Shown: positions 26,990-36,716, numbered from the stretch's first letter. The stretch is DNA of 64,000 bases from Bacillus sp. FJAT-27264 (GCF_001682855.1 NZ_MAQW01000001.1:662741-726740), one strand, 5' to 3'. Notes: generated by a model from the letters alone, not told the origin. Translations and numbers: made by a program.

Positions 26990-27544
26990 TTATTGCAGCT
27001 CGGCATTCAGCCGTTCAATGAGCTCAAGCAATTGCAGCGGTTCACTGACGGTGTGTGTCGGCCGTTCGGATTCATCCGCCGGCTCGTGGGGATAACGCGG
27101 CGTCCAGCTCTGAAAGATGCTGGTGATGCCAAGTGCGTTGGCTCCCTTCATATCACGGCTCAGGTTGTTGCCGATCATGACGGTACGGGAGAAATCTTGC
27201 TCAGACAAGTCAAGCGCTCCGATTGCGGCCTTGAACATCCGAGGACTAGGTTTGATCGCTTTAATATTCTCAGAAATAATCATTGCGCTGAAATAATCGT
27301 GAAGTCCATGCTGCTTGAATACGTTCTTGAAAGATTGTGCATCACCATCGGCCACCAAGGCCAGCGTGTAGCCTCTCTCATGCAGAGTTTGAATCGTGAT
27401 ATCTGCCCCAGGGATCAGATCCGCACTGAGAACGATACCTTCTTCGTCCCGAATCTCAGTTGATTCATCTACAATGGTGTCGCCGCTGTCAAAAAAGATA
27501 ATTAACCTCTTGTCGTCCATATTCTTTATGACCATCCTCTTCAT
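26990..27544 (-). CDS. HAD-family hydrolase at the end of the inositol operon
   Basis: The 184-residue protein overlaps the regulator stop by 4 bp. It has a HAD fold: motif I is FFDSGDT, motif II lies in TLALVADGD, motif III has the Lys in KAIKPSPRMF and motif IV is MIGNNLSRDMKGANALG. In motif I the usual second Asp is displaced (Asp-Ser-Gly-Asp instead of Asp-x-Asp), a variant seen in some HAD phosphatase-like proteins. It may clear a phosphorylated inositol intermediate, or regulate the pathway. It has no counterpart in the classic Bacillus iol operon. Confidence 0.7.
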   Translation of the reverse strand: MKRMVIKNMDDKRLIIFFDSGDTIVDESTEIRDEEGIVLSADLIPGADITIQTLHERGYTLALVADGDAQSFKNVFKQHGLHDYFSAMIISENIKAIKPSPRMFKAAIGALDLSEQDFSRTVMIGNNLSRDMKGANALGITSIFQSWTPRYPHEPADESERPTHTVSEPLQLLELIERLNAELQ

Positions 27545-28554
27545 TCGATTGGCGGACTGCCTGTGGACTCCCGAATGACCAGTTCCGGCTGCATGACAAT
27601 TCTCTGCTTGATATCATCTGCGTTATCCAGACTGCCGATCAGCAGATCGAACGCCAGCTTCACCATCTGATCCATAGGTTGAGCAATGGTTGTCAGCGTC
27701 GGGTTCGTCACTGTGGACAGTATGGTATCGTCAAAGCCGATAATCGAGAGCTGTTCGGGTACGGATATACCCGCTTCTTTAGCAGCTTGTAACGCGCCGA
27801 TAGCAAGCAAATCGTTGCAGCAGAACAGAGCCGTGGGACGTTCCGATCCGCAAATGATCGCAGCGGCTGCCCGTTTGCCGTCTTTAATATTCGACTCGCA
27901 GGAGAGAATCTCCTCCGGGTTCAGTGAAATCCCTGCTTCGAATAATCCAAACCGGAAGCCTCTGACCCGCTCAAAGCTGCTGCTCACCTTGAAATTCTCC
28001 GAAAGAACCGCCACACGCTTGTGGCCCTTACCCAGCAAATACCGGGCGGCAAGCTCACCGCCTCTGAAGTCGTCCGTCAGGACGCTGTGCACCGAAATGC
28101 CCGCAGCCTCCCGCGCAATCATAACGATCGGAAAGGATTTTTCTGCGAGTAGCGCCAGAATCTCCGCATTCTCCAAGCCGGTTCCGATCAGGATTCCGTC
28201 AACGTTCTTTTGCTCCAGCAGCCGGATGTATTTCTCCACGCGTTCATCCCTGTTGTCGGTACTACAGACTATGACACTGTAGCCTCCTGAATGCGCCAGA
28301 TCCTCTACCGTTCTCGCAATCTCAGAGAAAAAAGGGTTGGAGACGTCTGGAATCAGAAGACCTATCGTGTAGGTCTTCTTCCCCATCAAAGCAGACGCTA
28401 TGACACTGGGCTGATAATTCAGCCGCTCCATCACCTGCAGAATTTCTTCACGCCTTTTCTTGCTTACTTTCCCTTTACCGTTAATTGCGTTGGAGACGGT
28501 GGCAATCGATACGCCCGCTTCCTTCGCAACATCATATATCGTGGTTGCTTTCAT
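27541..28554 (-). CDS. LacI-family regulator in the inositol operon
   Basis: The 337-residue regulator has the LacI helix-turn-helix (TIYDVAKEAGVSIATVSNAI, residues 4-23), hinge (YQPSVIASALMGKKT) and effector domain with the PNPFF-type start SNPFFSEIA. Bacillus uses the DeoR-type IolR for this pathway; here a LacI protein sits inside the operon. It probably binds the AAGCGCTT dyads at 35912 and 35973. It may also act on the similar site at 20607. Confidence 0.88.
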   Translation of the reverse strand: MKATTIYDVAKEAGVSIATVSNAINGKGKVSKKRREEILQVMERLNYQPSVIASALMGKKTYTIGLLIPDVSNPFFSEIARTVEDLAHSGGYSVIVCSTDNRDERVEKYIRLLEQKNVDGILIGTGLENAEILALLAEKSFPIVMIAREAAGISVHSVLTDDFRGGELAARYLLGKGHKRVAVLSENFKVSSSFERVRGFRFGLFEAGISLNPEEILSCESNIKDGKRAAAAIICGSERPTALFCCNDLLAIGALQAAKEAGISVPEQLSIIGFDDTILSTVTNPTLTTIAQPMDQMVKLAFDLLIGSLDNADDIKQRIVMQPELVIRESTGSPPIE

Positions 28555-28652
28555 GGCATAGCCTCATTATTATCGGATTGTTAAGGGATAGTTTCTCTTC
28601 GGTCAAATCCCTATCACGTTATTATCCGATGAATATACTCTTTTTGCAACAC

Positions 28653-29495
28653 TCATTCACTCTCCGTTGGAGCAGTGGTGCGGGGCTGTGCGAGCCATTC
28701 ATGATCTGGATCATTATGGAATTTCCAGATCCGGGTTGGTCCAGCCATCACGTTCAGGTAGTATACATCATAGCCAGGAGGCGCCGAGACAGGGTGATAC
28801 CCTTTCGGTACGAGCACAGCTTCGCTATCTTTGACAGCCAGCGTCTCATCGAGGGAACGGTCATCTGTGTACACGCGCTGAACGGCAAAGCCCTGTTCAG
28901 GCTTCACATGGAAGTAGTACGTCTCTTCCAGCAGTGATTCGTCGGGCAGTGCATCCCGGTCATGCTTATGCGGAGGATAACTCGACCAGTGCCCCTGCGG
29001 TGTGAATACCTCAACCACCAGCAGACTGTCAGCTGGTTCCTGCTCCGGTAAAATATTATGGATGAACCGCTGCGTAGATCCTTCGCCTCTAACCTCAACG
29101 CCTACATCGCTAGGAGCGATCAGACGTGCGTCATGGTTTCCAAGGCCTGGGGCCTTGCATACCGCAAGCTCCAGTTCAGTAACAGCAGTTACCTTGAAAC
29201 GGTTGTCATTCGGGACGTAGACAGAATAAGGTGGAATCTGCTCGAACACGCTCATTCTTTGCCCGATATTGAGCCAGGAAGCATTGGCAGTCGCGATGTC
29301 TGCTCTACCACTCAGGAGCACCAGACATACCTCGTTTCCGTCTGTAGACTGGCTTAACGTCTCGCCTGGACTCAGTCGATAGACCTCAAACCCTACATAG
29401 GTCCAGCCAGCGGACTCCGGTGTTACCGATAGAGCGGGATGATTTCCTGAACGCTTGGAATCCGGACTAACAATCAGCTTGCTCACGCTTTTCAC
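28653..29495 (-). CDS. iolB: 5-deoxy-glucuronate isomerase IolB
   Basis: A GTG start follows AAGGAAAGG. The 280-residue double-cupin protein matches IolB, with the conserved SSYPPHKHDRD metal segment and E in LLEETYYFHVKPEQGFA, and PKGYHPVSAPPGYDVYYLNVMAGP near the C-terminus in two parts. It converts 5-deoxy-glucuronate to 2-deoxy-5-keto-gluconate in myo-inositol breakdown. It lies 9 bp after iolG. Confidence 0.9.
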   Translation of the reverse strand: MKSVSKLIVSPDSKRSGNHPALSVTPESAGWTYVGFEVYRLSPGETLSQSTDGNEVCLVLLSGRADIATANASWLNIGQRMSVFEQIPPYSVYVPNDNRFKVTAVTELELAVCKAPGLGNHDARLIAPSDVGVEVRGEGSTQRFIHNILPEQEPADSLLVVEVFTPQGHWSSYPPHKHDRDALPDESLLEETYYFHVKPEQGFAVQRVYTDDRSLDETLAVKDSEAVLVPKGYHPVSAPPGYDVYYLNVMAGPTRIWKFHNDPDHEWLAQPRTTAPTESE

Positions 29496-29504
29496 AACCT
29501 TTCC

Positions 29505-30518
29505 TTATTGTAATTCCGAGAGTTTTACCGGACGGTTCTCTTGCAAAGAAAGCTTCGCTGCCCGGGCAATTCTTTCCGCCTGCCATCCATCATTTCCGTT
29601 GACCGAAACTGCCTTGCCCAGTAGGAGGGTATCGATAAATTGCTGTGTTTCATCTACATATGCTGCGTTATAACGTTCCAGGAAGAAGTGCAGCGGCTTG
29701 TCGCTTTGGATGCCGTCTTCTGTACTCAAAACAGCCGTATTCGGGAAATCATTAGCGGCCGTTACAGAACCCTTCGATCCGAACACCTCGACGCGTTGGT
29801 CATAGCCGTAAGCCGCCTTGCGGCTGCAATCGATGACACCAAGCGCACCATTCGCGAAGCGGAGGGTCACAATCGCTGTATCCACATCGCCATATAGGCC
29901 GAACACAGGATCAATCAGCACGCTACCTTGTGTATATACTTCTTCAACTTCACTGTCCGAGAGGAAACGCGCCATATCAAAGTCATGGATCATCATATCC
30001 ATGAAGATGCCCCCAGAGACCTTAATGTATGCTTCTGGTGGTGGCCCCGGATCCCGGGAGGTAATCTTGATCAGTTGGGTGTCGCCAATGGCTCCGTTCT
30101 GTACATGCTCACGTACCCGTTTGAAGTTGTGGTCGAACCGGCGGTTGAAGCCGACTTGCAGCTGTACGCCTGCCTTAGATACGGCTTCGATAGCTTCTTC
30201 TGTCTGACGTATATCCATACTGAGTGGCTTTTCACAGAAAATATGCTTACCTTGCTCTGCCGCCTTCTTAATCAAAGGGACATGTGTATCTGTGGAAGAA
30301 CAGATAAATACAGCGTCAATCTCAGGATGGTTCAGGATCTCTTCGCTGTCCTTAGTGACGATAGCAATGCCTCTGGATCCTGCCCATTCTTCAAGTTCCG
30401 GACCTGCGAACAGGTCGCTCACAGCGAGAATTTCTGCTTGAGGATGTCTAATCAAGTTGTCGGCATGGATTTTCCCGATTCTGCCAGCGCCGATAATACC
30501 GAATTTCAGCTTCTTCAT
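29505..30518 (-). CDS. iolG: Inositol 2-dehydrogenase IolG
   Basis: The 337-residue protein is a Gfo/Idh/MocA oxidoreductase with Rossmann motif GIIGAGRIGKIH, the catalytic Lys in CEKPLSMD and the Asp/His pair in FMDMMIHDFDMARF. It oxidises myo-inositol to scyllo-inosose with NAD as the first step of the pathway. The gene lies between iolA and iolB on the same strand. Confidence 0.88.
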   Translation of the reverse strand: MKKLKFGIIGAGRIGKIHADNLIRHPQAEILAVSDLFAGPELEEWAGSRGIAIVTKDSEEILNHPEIDAVFICSSTDTHVPLIKKAAEQGKHIFCEKPLSMDIRQTEEAIEAVSKAGVQLQVGFNRRFDHNFKRVREHVQNGAIGDTQLIKITSRDPGPPPEAYIKVSGGIFMDMMIHDFDMARFLSDSEVEEVYTQGSVLIDPVFGLYGDVDTAIVTLRFANGALGVIDCSRKAAYGYDQRVEVFGSKGSVTAANDFPNTAVLSTEDGIQSDKPLHFFLERYNAAYVDETQQFIDTLLLGKAVSVNGNDGWQAERIARAAKLSLQENRPVKLSELQ

Positions 30519-30610
30519 AGTCGTCAGCCTTTCTGTAGTGGGGTGTATATCATTCCCCGGCTCACGGCCGGGGATTTACTATTTCGTTGTTGTAAGGCTG
30601 CTATTATCGA

Positions 30611-32056
30611 TTACCAGCGAGCGGTAACCATCTTTTTGCGGGTAAAGAATTCTACGCCATCTGTTCCGTTGGCGTGTAGATCACCGTAGAACGACTTTTT
30701 CCAGCCCGAGAACGGGAAGAAGGCCATTGGAGCCGGTACGCCGAGATTTACACCGAGCATACCTGCATCGATAGTTTCACGGAATTGACGCACACTGCTT
30801 CCGTTGCTAGTGAACAAGCAAGCCCCGTTCGCAAACTCTGAACGATTGGCAATAGCGATTGCATCCTCCAGCGTATCTGCACGCATCACGGACAGAACCG
30901 GTGCGAAAATTTCATCTTTCCAAATCTTCATTTCGCTGCTCACCTTGTCAAAGATGGTTGGCCCTACGAAGTAGCCGGAGTTTTGAACAGCTTCATCCGT
31001 CCGTCCGTCTCTAACCAGTACACCGCCTTCAGCTTCCCCGGATTCGATGTAGCCAAGGGTTCTTTCCTTGTGTCCGCCACGGATCACTGGACCGAGGAAC
31101 GTGCCTTCTTCCAGCCCGTTACCGATAGTAATCTGATCGGCAGCAGCAGACAGACGCTCAACAAGCTCATCAGCAACATCACCGACAGCGACTACAACCG
31201 CGCAAGCCATACAGCGTTCACCGGCAGAACCAAATGCGGCATTGACGATTTCTTTAACTGTCAAATCCAGATCCGCGTCAGGAAGCACGATGGAGTGGTT
31301 CTTCGCGCCAGCCAATGCTTGCACCCGTTTGCCATGGGCCGTACCTGTTGTATACACGTACTCTGCAACTGGTTGTGAGCCAACGAAAGATACTGCCTTG
31401 ATCTCCGGATGCTCCAGAATACCGTTCACGACATCATGTGCGCCGTGTACGATGTTCAGCACGCCGGCAGGCAAGCCTGCTTCATGGAACAGCTCAGCCA
31501 GACGATTCGCCAGAAGCGGCGTACGTTCGGATGGTTTCAATACGAAGGTGTTACCCACGGCAATCGCCAGCGGGAACATCCAGCAAGGTACCATCATCGG
31601 GAAGTTGAATGGTGTGATACCGCCGATTACGCCGATAGGATAACGGTACATACCCGATTCTATGTTGGATGCAATATCCGGCAATTGTTTACCCATCATC
31701 AGGTTTGGTGCACCTGCAGCAAACTCGACGCATTCGATCCCACGCAGCACCTCGCCACGTGCTTCGCCCAAGCTTTTACCATTTTCCTTCGTAATCAGGG
31801 TAGCCAGCTCTTCCCAGTGATCCACCAGCAACTGCTGATATTTGAAAAGCACGCGTGCCCGGCGCGGAACCGGTGTCCGGCTCCAGCTTTCAAAAGACTT
31901 ACGGGCGGCTTGGACCGCTGAATCTACGTCACCCTTGGAAGACAATGGCACCTGCGCCAATACTTCTTCTGTAGCAGGGTTGTACACATCATCGTATTGT
32001 GCAGCGGAAGACTCCACCCATTCTCCGCCGATCCAGTTCTTTAACTTCGTTGTCAT
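30611..32056 (-). CDS. iolA: Methylmalonate-semialdehyde dehydrogenase (acylating) IolA
   Basis: The 481-residue aldehyde dehydrogenase has the MMSDH features: NAD-binding region [20 protein letters not shown] (residues 147-166), [13 protein letters not shown] and the catalytic Cys282 in GERCMAC, with no general-base Glu in the usual place, as expected for CoA-acylating members. It turns malonate semialdehyde into acetyl-CoA at the end of inositol catabolism. It is followed by iolG after 92 bp. Confidence 0.92.
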   Translation of the reverse strand: MTTKLKNWIGGEWVESSAAQYDDVYNPATEEVLAQVPLSSKGDVDSAVQAARKSFESWSRTPVPRRARVLFKYQQLLVDHWEELATLITKENGKSLGEARGEVLRGIECVEFAAGAPNLMMGKQLPDIASNIESGMYRYPIGVIGGITPFNFPMMVPCWMFPLAIAVGNTFVLKPSERTPLLANRLAELFHEAGLPAGVLNIVHGAHDVVNGILEHPEIKAVSFVGSQPVAEYVYTTGTAHGKRVQALAGAKNHSIVLPDADLDLTVKEIVNAAFGSAGERCMACAVVVAVGDVADELVERLSAAADQITIGNGLEEGTFLGPVIRGGHKERTLGYIESGEAEGGVLVRDGRTDEAVQNSGYFVGPTIFDKVSSEMKIWKDEIFAPVLSVMRADTLEDAIAIANRSEFANGACLFTSNGSSVRQFRETIDAGMLGVNLGVPAPMAFFPFSGWKKSFYGDLHANGTDGVEFFTRKKMVTARW

Positions 32057-32093
32057 CGTAGTCCCTCGCTTATAGTAGATTTAGCGGCTTTGC

Positions 32094-33101
32094 TTAGCCA
32101 GCTATGATTTCGCCGCGGTTGCAGCGTTCAATATAATCTTCAACTTGTGCTACAGTCGGCATGGCATCTGAACAGCTATGACTGGAAATGACGATACATG
32201 CGGCCGCACTGCCGAATTCCATGCTTTTCTCAATAGTCAGACCGGACATGAGCCCGTGAATGAAGCCTGCGGCATAAGAGTCGCCCGCTCCAAAAGTCTT
32301 GATAACTTTTGCCGGATAGGATTTAGCCCGTTGCTCCAGTCCCTCTGCGGTGTAAGCAATGGAACCTTCCTTGCCGTGTTTGATAATAACGAGTTTGGCA
32401 GAATAGTTGAACCACTTGGAAGCTGTGAAGCTGTCGCTATGCTCGTGATTATTTTCAAACCGCTCCATGCTGTCGAATTCTTCTCTTGTGCCAATAATAA
32501 TGTCGCTTTTCTCTGCCGCCAGGTTGTAATATACTGCTGTTTCTTCGGCAGAATTCCAGGTATAAGGACGATAATCGATATCCAGAATGACTGTGGTGCC
32601 ATGCTTGCGGGCATAGTCCAGGGACAGAAGCACAGCTTCCCGGGAAGGACTGGCGGCGAGTGCTGTACCCGATACAAGCAGGGCCTTACTGTTCGCAATC
32701 AGTTCCTCATTCACTTCAAGCGGGCCTAGCTTCAGATCAGCTACATTGTCGCGGTACATCAGAATGCTGCATTCGCTTGGGCTCTTGATTTCGGTAAAAG
32801 CAAGTCCTGTAACCGCACCAGTCTTGTCTGTAACGACATTACTGGTATCAATATCTTCCTTCTCCAGGTACCCTTGGATAAACCGTCCCATCTGGTCATC
32901 GGCAATCTTGCCGATAAATGCTGTTTTGTGGCCCAAACGGCTCATGCCAATCGCAATGTTAGCAGGCGATCCGCCAACGTATTTGGTAAACGTCATTGTC
33001 TCTTCCATAGGCCGGTTAATCTCATTCGCATTCAAATCGATGCACAAGCGGCCAATCGCAGTAAAGTCAAACTTCCTTCCGGAAGGAAAAATGTAAGACA
33101 A
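32094..33101 (-). CDS. iolC: 5-dehydro-2-deoxygluconokinase IolC
   Basis: TTG at 33101 is the likely start because AAGGAGG ends nine bases before it; the in-frame GTG at 33110 abuts that site, and the upstream open frame overlaps iolE. The 335-residue protein is a PfkB/ribokinase-family kinase with AIGRLCIDLNA, the substrate segment YVGGSPANIAIGMSRLG and the catalytic loop FGAGDSYAAGFIHG. It phosphorylates 2-deoxy-5-keto-gluconate, producing the substrate of the IolJ aldolase, which is not found in this window. Confidence 0.9.
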   Translation of the reverse strand: MSYIFPSGRKFDFTAIGRLCIDLNANEINRPMEETMTFTKYVGGSPANIAIGMSRLGHKTAFIGKIADDQMGRFIQGYLEKEDIDTSNVVTDKTGAVTGLAFTEIKSPSECSILMYRDNVADLKLGPLEVNEELIANSKALLVSGTALAASPSREAVLLSLDYARKHGTTVILDIDYRPYTWNSAEETAVYYNLAAEKSDIIIGTREEFDSMERFENNHEHSDSFTASKWFNYSAKLVIIKHGKEGSIAYTAEGLEQRAKSYPAKVIKTFGAGDSYAAGFIHGLMSGLTIEKSMEFGSAAACIVISSHSCSDAMPTVAQVEDYIERCNRGEIIAG

Positions 33102-33120
33102 TAGGTTCACCCTCCTTCGT

Positions 33121-34014
33121 TTATAGTAAAGATTCCAAGTAGCGGAGTGCCTTCTCTGCATATTCACGAGCCGGATGCTCGCCTGGGTCCTGCTCCCCTT
33201 CGAGGAGCGCCCAGCCTGTATAGTTTCGGCTCACAAGCTCGCCGATAATCGGTTTGAAATCAATGCATCCATCACCAGGAACCGTGAATACGCCTCTGCG
33301 GATGCAGGTGACGAAGTCCACGCCGTCTGTTCTAGCCTGCTCCAGCAACGCTGGACGCACATCCTTCAGATGCACATAAGCCACCCGATCATAATGCTTG
33401 CGCAGGACATCCAGCGGGTTTGCTCCGCCGTACAATGCATGACCGGAATCGAAGAGCAGATATACAGCCTGTGGATCTGTCAGCTCCATCAGCTTGTCGA
33501 TTTCTTCCGGGCTTTCTACAGCAGTACCGCCGTGATGATGGTAAGTCAGCTTCAAGCCATACTCTTGGGCAATTCTGCCCGCAGCGTTCAGGCCTTCTAC
33601 CAGGCTGGCCCAGCCCGCTTCATCAAGACGAATGACTTCACTCTCATTTGGCGTCCGTCTCGGATCGAAGTGCAGAGAGCCGCCTACCTCGCAAGTGCTT
33701 ATAACTTTGCTGCCCATGCTCTGCAGGAATTTGGCGTGTTCCCGGAAAGCTTCCAGTTCCTGCTCACGATAAGCCGGATCGGAAAACAATACGGATTTCC
33801 ACTGGGAGACAAGCTGAATGTCACGCTTCGCCAGCTCTTCTTTCAGCAATGCGAGATCTGTCGGGAACTTTCTGCCCATCTCTGTGCCTTTAAGACCCAA
33901 GGAATGTATATCGTCCAAAATCTGCTCGTAAGTGGTATCATTGCCATGCTCTTTAACATCTTCACCGACCCAGTTAATTGGGTGAACGCCTAATTGAAAT
34001 GGAAACCGTGTCAT
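33121..34014 (-). CDS. iolE: Inosose dehydratase IolE
   Basis: ATG at 34014 is eight bases after AGGAGG. The 297-residue protein is a xylose-isomerase-like TIM barrel with the IolE hallmark LGVHPINWVGED at its start, metal-site segments TYHHHGGT and YVHLKDVRP, and LLEGEQDPGEHPA near the end. It dehydrates scyllo-inosose. iolD precedes it by 12 bp and iolC follows after 19 bp. Confidence 0.92.
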   Translation of the reverse strand: MTRFPFQLGVHPINWVGEDVKEHGNDTTYEQILDDIHSLGLKGTEMGRKFPTDLALLKEELAKRDIQLVSQWKSVLFSDPAYREQELEAFREHAKFLQSMGSKVISTCEVGGSLHFDPRRTPNESEVIRLDEAGWASLVEGLNAAGRIAQEYGLKLTYHHHGGTAVESPEEIDKLMELTDPQAVYLLFDSGHALYGGANPLDVLRKHYDRVAYVHLKDVRPALLEQARTDGVDFVTCIRRGVFTVPGDGCIDFKPIIGELVSRNYTGWALLEGEQDPGEHPAREYAEKALRYLESLL

Positions 34015-34026
34015 CACTTAGTCCTC

Positions 34027-35889
34027 CTAGTAGACTCTCGCCTGAGATAACTTCTCGTTCATTGCCTGATGCGCATCCGTAACTTTAGTGCTTGAGGAAA
34101 CGGCGGGAACCCCTACATTCCACCAGGATTCATAACCGTCGGTATTTGTACCGGCAAGAACCGGAATTTCAATTAATGTAGTGCGTGTTTCTTCCTTCGC
34201 TGACTTGAGGGCCTGCTCAAGTTCTTCTGGTGTAGTCGCTTTGTATGCGGCTGCTCCAAGACTGCGGGCATGTGCTGAAAAATCAATCGGAAGCGGCGCC
34301 CCTGTGTAGCGGCCTGTACTCTGTTCACGATAACGGAATTCGTTACCGAAGCCGTCACTGCCATGTCCGCGCTGCAGGTTATGAATACATTGATAACCAT
34401 GATTGTCGAATAGCAGCACAGTGATCTTGCGCCCTTCCTGGAGGCTTGTGACCAATTCGGAATGGAGCATCAGATAACTGCCGTCCCCGACAAAGGCGTA
34501 CACATCACGTTCCGGCTCTGCAAGTGCAACGCCGAACGCTCCGCTGACTTCATATCCCATACAGGAGAAACCGTATTCCATGTGGTAGCCCTTTGGCTGT
34601 CCGACCCGCCACAGGCGGTGAAGGTCACCCGGCAAGCTGCCTGCCGCACAGACAATAACGGCTTCATCGCCAATCGTCTCGTTGATGACGCCAAGTGCGC
34701 GTGTCTGAGCGAAGCCTTCCGGATGTTCCAGTTCGTACAGTCGGTCTACTTCGTTCTTCCACTCAGTACCGAGCTCTGTGATCTGCCCGTCAGTATAAGA
34801 ACTGCTATAGCCTGCAGCACTCAAGCCTTCCAAGAGCTGAAGAATGACCGTCTTCGCATCTCCCGTCACGGCTACGCCGTCAAGCTTGGCGCCATCCATA
34901 CGGTTGATGTTGATATTCAGGAACTGCGCTTCTGGATGAAACGCAGATTTGGATGATGTCGTAAAGTCGGAATATCTTGTACCGATGCCAATAATCAAAT
35001 CTGCTTCTTTGGCTACTTTATTGGCGGCCAAAGCGCCGGTTACGCCAACTCCGCCAACGTTGAGCGGGTGGTTCCAAGGCAAAGAGCCTTTGCCGGCCTG
35101 CGTTTCCGATACCGGAATACCGAATTTCTCTGCAAATTCAGCAAGCGCTTTCGTTGCCTCTGAATATTTAACGCCTCCACCGGCGACGATCATTGGCTTG
35201 CGTTTAGACTTCACAAGGGCAATCGCTCTCTCCAGAGTCTGGGGAGCCGGTTGTTGGCGTTCTACATAATGCACACGCTTCTCGAAGAAGGATGCCGGAT
35301 AATCATAAGCTTCAGCCTGCACATCCTGTGGCAGTGCCAGAGTAACCGCGCCAGTCTCGGCCGGATCTGTAAGTACGCGGATCGCGTTCAGTGCCGAAGT
35401 CATCAGTTGTTCAGGACGGACAATGCGGTCCCAGAATCTGCTCACCGGCTTAAATGCGTCGGCTGCCGAAATTGTATAGTCATGACCGGCTTCAAGCTGC
35501 TGTAATACCGGGTCAGGCTGTCTGGAAGCAAAGTTATCACCCGGAAGAAGAAGCAGCGGAATGCGGTTGACCGTTGCCGTTCCGGCTGCAGTAACCATAT
35601 TCAAAGCACCGGGACCTATGGAAGTGGTGCAGGCATAAATTTGTTTGCGATTGTGTTGTTTAGCGAACGCGGTGGCCGCATGTGCCATCCCCTGTTCGTT
35701 CTTGCCTTGGATGAAATTCAGGCTGCCTGAGCTTCGCTCCAGAGCCTCACCAAGACCGGTTACATTGCCATGACCAAAGATTCCCATTACCCCGGCAACA
35801 AATTTTGTTTCTACTCCGTCGCAGGAAATGTACTGTTGATCCAGAAATCTTAATAGGGCCTGTGCCATTGTTAAGCGGATAGTAGTCAT
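34027..35889 (-). CDS. iolD: THcHDO hydrolase (acylhydrolase) IolD
   Basis: The 620-residue protein is thiamine-diphosphate dependent, with the three-domain plan of acetolactate-synthase-like enzymes. The catalytic Glu region of the first domain is followed by the diphosphate motif GDGSYLMLHSELVTSLQEG, with the metal-ligand Asn in LLFDNHGYQ. IolD opens the ring of 3,5/4-trihydroxycyclohexane-1,2-dione. It is the first gene of the operon, behind GGGAGG and two AAGCGCTT dyads. Confidence 0.92.
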   Translation of the reverse strand: MTTIRLTMAQALLRFLDQQYISCDGVETKFVAGVMGIFGHGNVTGLGEALERSSGSLNFIQGKNEQGMAHAATAFAKQHNRKQIYACTTSIGPGALNMVTAAGTATVNRIPLLLLPGDNFASRQPDPVLQQLEAGHDYTISAADAFKPVSRFWDRIVRPEQLMTSALNAIRVLTDPAETGAVTLALPQDVQAEAYDYPASFFEKRVHYVERQQPAPQTLERAIALVKSKRKPMIVAGGGVKYSEATKALAEFAEKFGIPVSETQAGKGSLPWNHPLNVGGVGVTGALAANKVAKEADLIIGIGTRYSDFTTSSKSAFHPEAQFLNININRMDGAKLDGVAVTGDAKTVILQLLEGLSAAGYSSSYTDGQITELGTEWKNEVDRLYELEHPEGFAQTRALGVINETIGDEAVIVCAAGSLPGDLHRLWRVGQPKGYHMEYGFSCMGYEVSGAFGVALAEPERDVYAFVGDGSYLMLHSELVTSLQEGRKITVLLFDNHGYQCIHNLQRGHGSDGFGNEFRYREQSTGRYTGAPLPIDFSAHARSLGAAAYKATTPEELEQALKSAKEETRTTLIEIPVLAGTNTDGYESWWNVGVPAVSSSTKVTDAHQAMNEKLSQARVY

Positions 35890-35911
35890 TGTATCCTCCC
35901 TATTTGTGAGT

Positions 35912-35921
35912 TAAGCGCTTA
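35912..35921. promoter_or_regulatory. LacI-type operator upstream of iolD
   Basis: TAAGCGCTTA is a perfect palindrome 23 bp before the iolD start. A CcpA site is the alternative reading, but the outer cre positions match poorly. Confidence 0.5.
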
Positions 35922-35972
35922 TCAAAAATAATTAAATGTAAATGCAATCATTTTATATTCATTGTATAGGTA

Positions 35973-35980
35973 AAGCGCTT
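35973..35980. promoter_or_regulatory. Second AAGCGCTT site between iolD and the divergent gene
   Basis: GTAAAGCGCTTAATC carries the same core, 60 bp from the first. On the minus strand it sits between TTGGAT and TACAAT (15-bp spacer), a weak iol promoter candidate laid out like the one at 20594. Confidence 0.45.
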
Positions 35981-36041
35981 AATCCAATGTTACAATGAAT
36001 AGGACAAAAAAATCAATCATTATTTCTTGGAGGTTTTGCTA

Positions 36042-36716
36042 ATGCCTGTTTTTGACCATCTTCGACCCTTTTGGGACACTGTACTTCGCGTTGCACCATT
36101 ACTATATTTGGACCGCGAGGAGCCCTTCAAACCGCACCGTGTCGGAGTCACCGTGTTTGAGACGACCGCACCCTCAGTTTCTTTTGACCGGATCGTCCAT
36201 GTCGATACCAGCAAGTATAGCCTGGTCATTGAGTACGCTATTTATTACGATTATGACATTCAACATATTTATGACTTGGAGCATGTTTGGGTATATCTAA
36301 ATCATGACGGTGGTATCGAGTACGCTGAAGTTAGCTTCCATGGACATTATCTGGTAGGATTAATGCGCGACCGCAGCAATTTGACCGATGAGGGTGTGAT
36401 CAGAATCTATGTTCAGCCTGGTAAACACGCCATGGCCGCACATGAAGAATTGTTCCGGCTGCTCCCGAACGTGGAGAGATGCTGCCTGGAAGAGACGGGA
36501 ATCGAAGGTGTGCTGGAGCCGGACATGTTCAGTGGTGAGTTCAAGCCAGGAGTACATATCGATCCGCCAGCCGAAGCGCATTTACGAACCTTCAGTTTTC
36601 AGCCTTCGTTCGAATATGTTCCCTATCCCTTGCCTGAGGAGACATTCGTCTCCTGGCCAGAGCTGCGCGAAGAGATTCCGGTACGCATGAAGGCTCTTAT
36701 TGACACGATTAGGTAA
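36042..36716 (+). CDS. Unknown cytoplasmic protein divergent from the inositol operon
   Basis: The start at 36042 follows CTTGGAGG. The 224-residue protein has no signal peptide or membrane helix. It is rich in His, Tyr and acidic residues, with a block reading YDLEHVWVYL, then AEVSFHGHYL, then IYVQPGKHAMAAHEE and a Cys-Cys pair (ERCCLEE). I do not recognise a named family. The order His/Glu-Trp strand, then xHG, then G-x-HA resembles the Vps62-like domain at 22929 (GDHVGDWERV, GSHGMW), so a shared fold is possible. It shares its upstream region and operators with the inositol operon and may be co-regulated. Confidence 0.7.
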   Translation: MPVFDHLRPFWDTVLRVAPLLYLDREEPFKPHRVGVTVFETTAPSVSFDRIVHVDTSKYSLVIEYAIYYDYDIQHIYDLEHVWVYLNHDGGIEYAEVSFHGHYLVGLMRDRSNLTDEGVIRIYVQPGKHAMAAHEELFRLLPNVERCCLEETGIEGVLEPDMFSGEFKPGVHIDPPAEAHLRTFSFQPSFEYVPYPLPEETFVSWPELREEIPVRMKALIDTIR

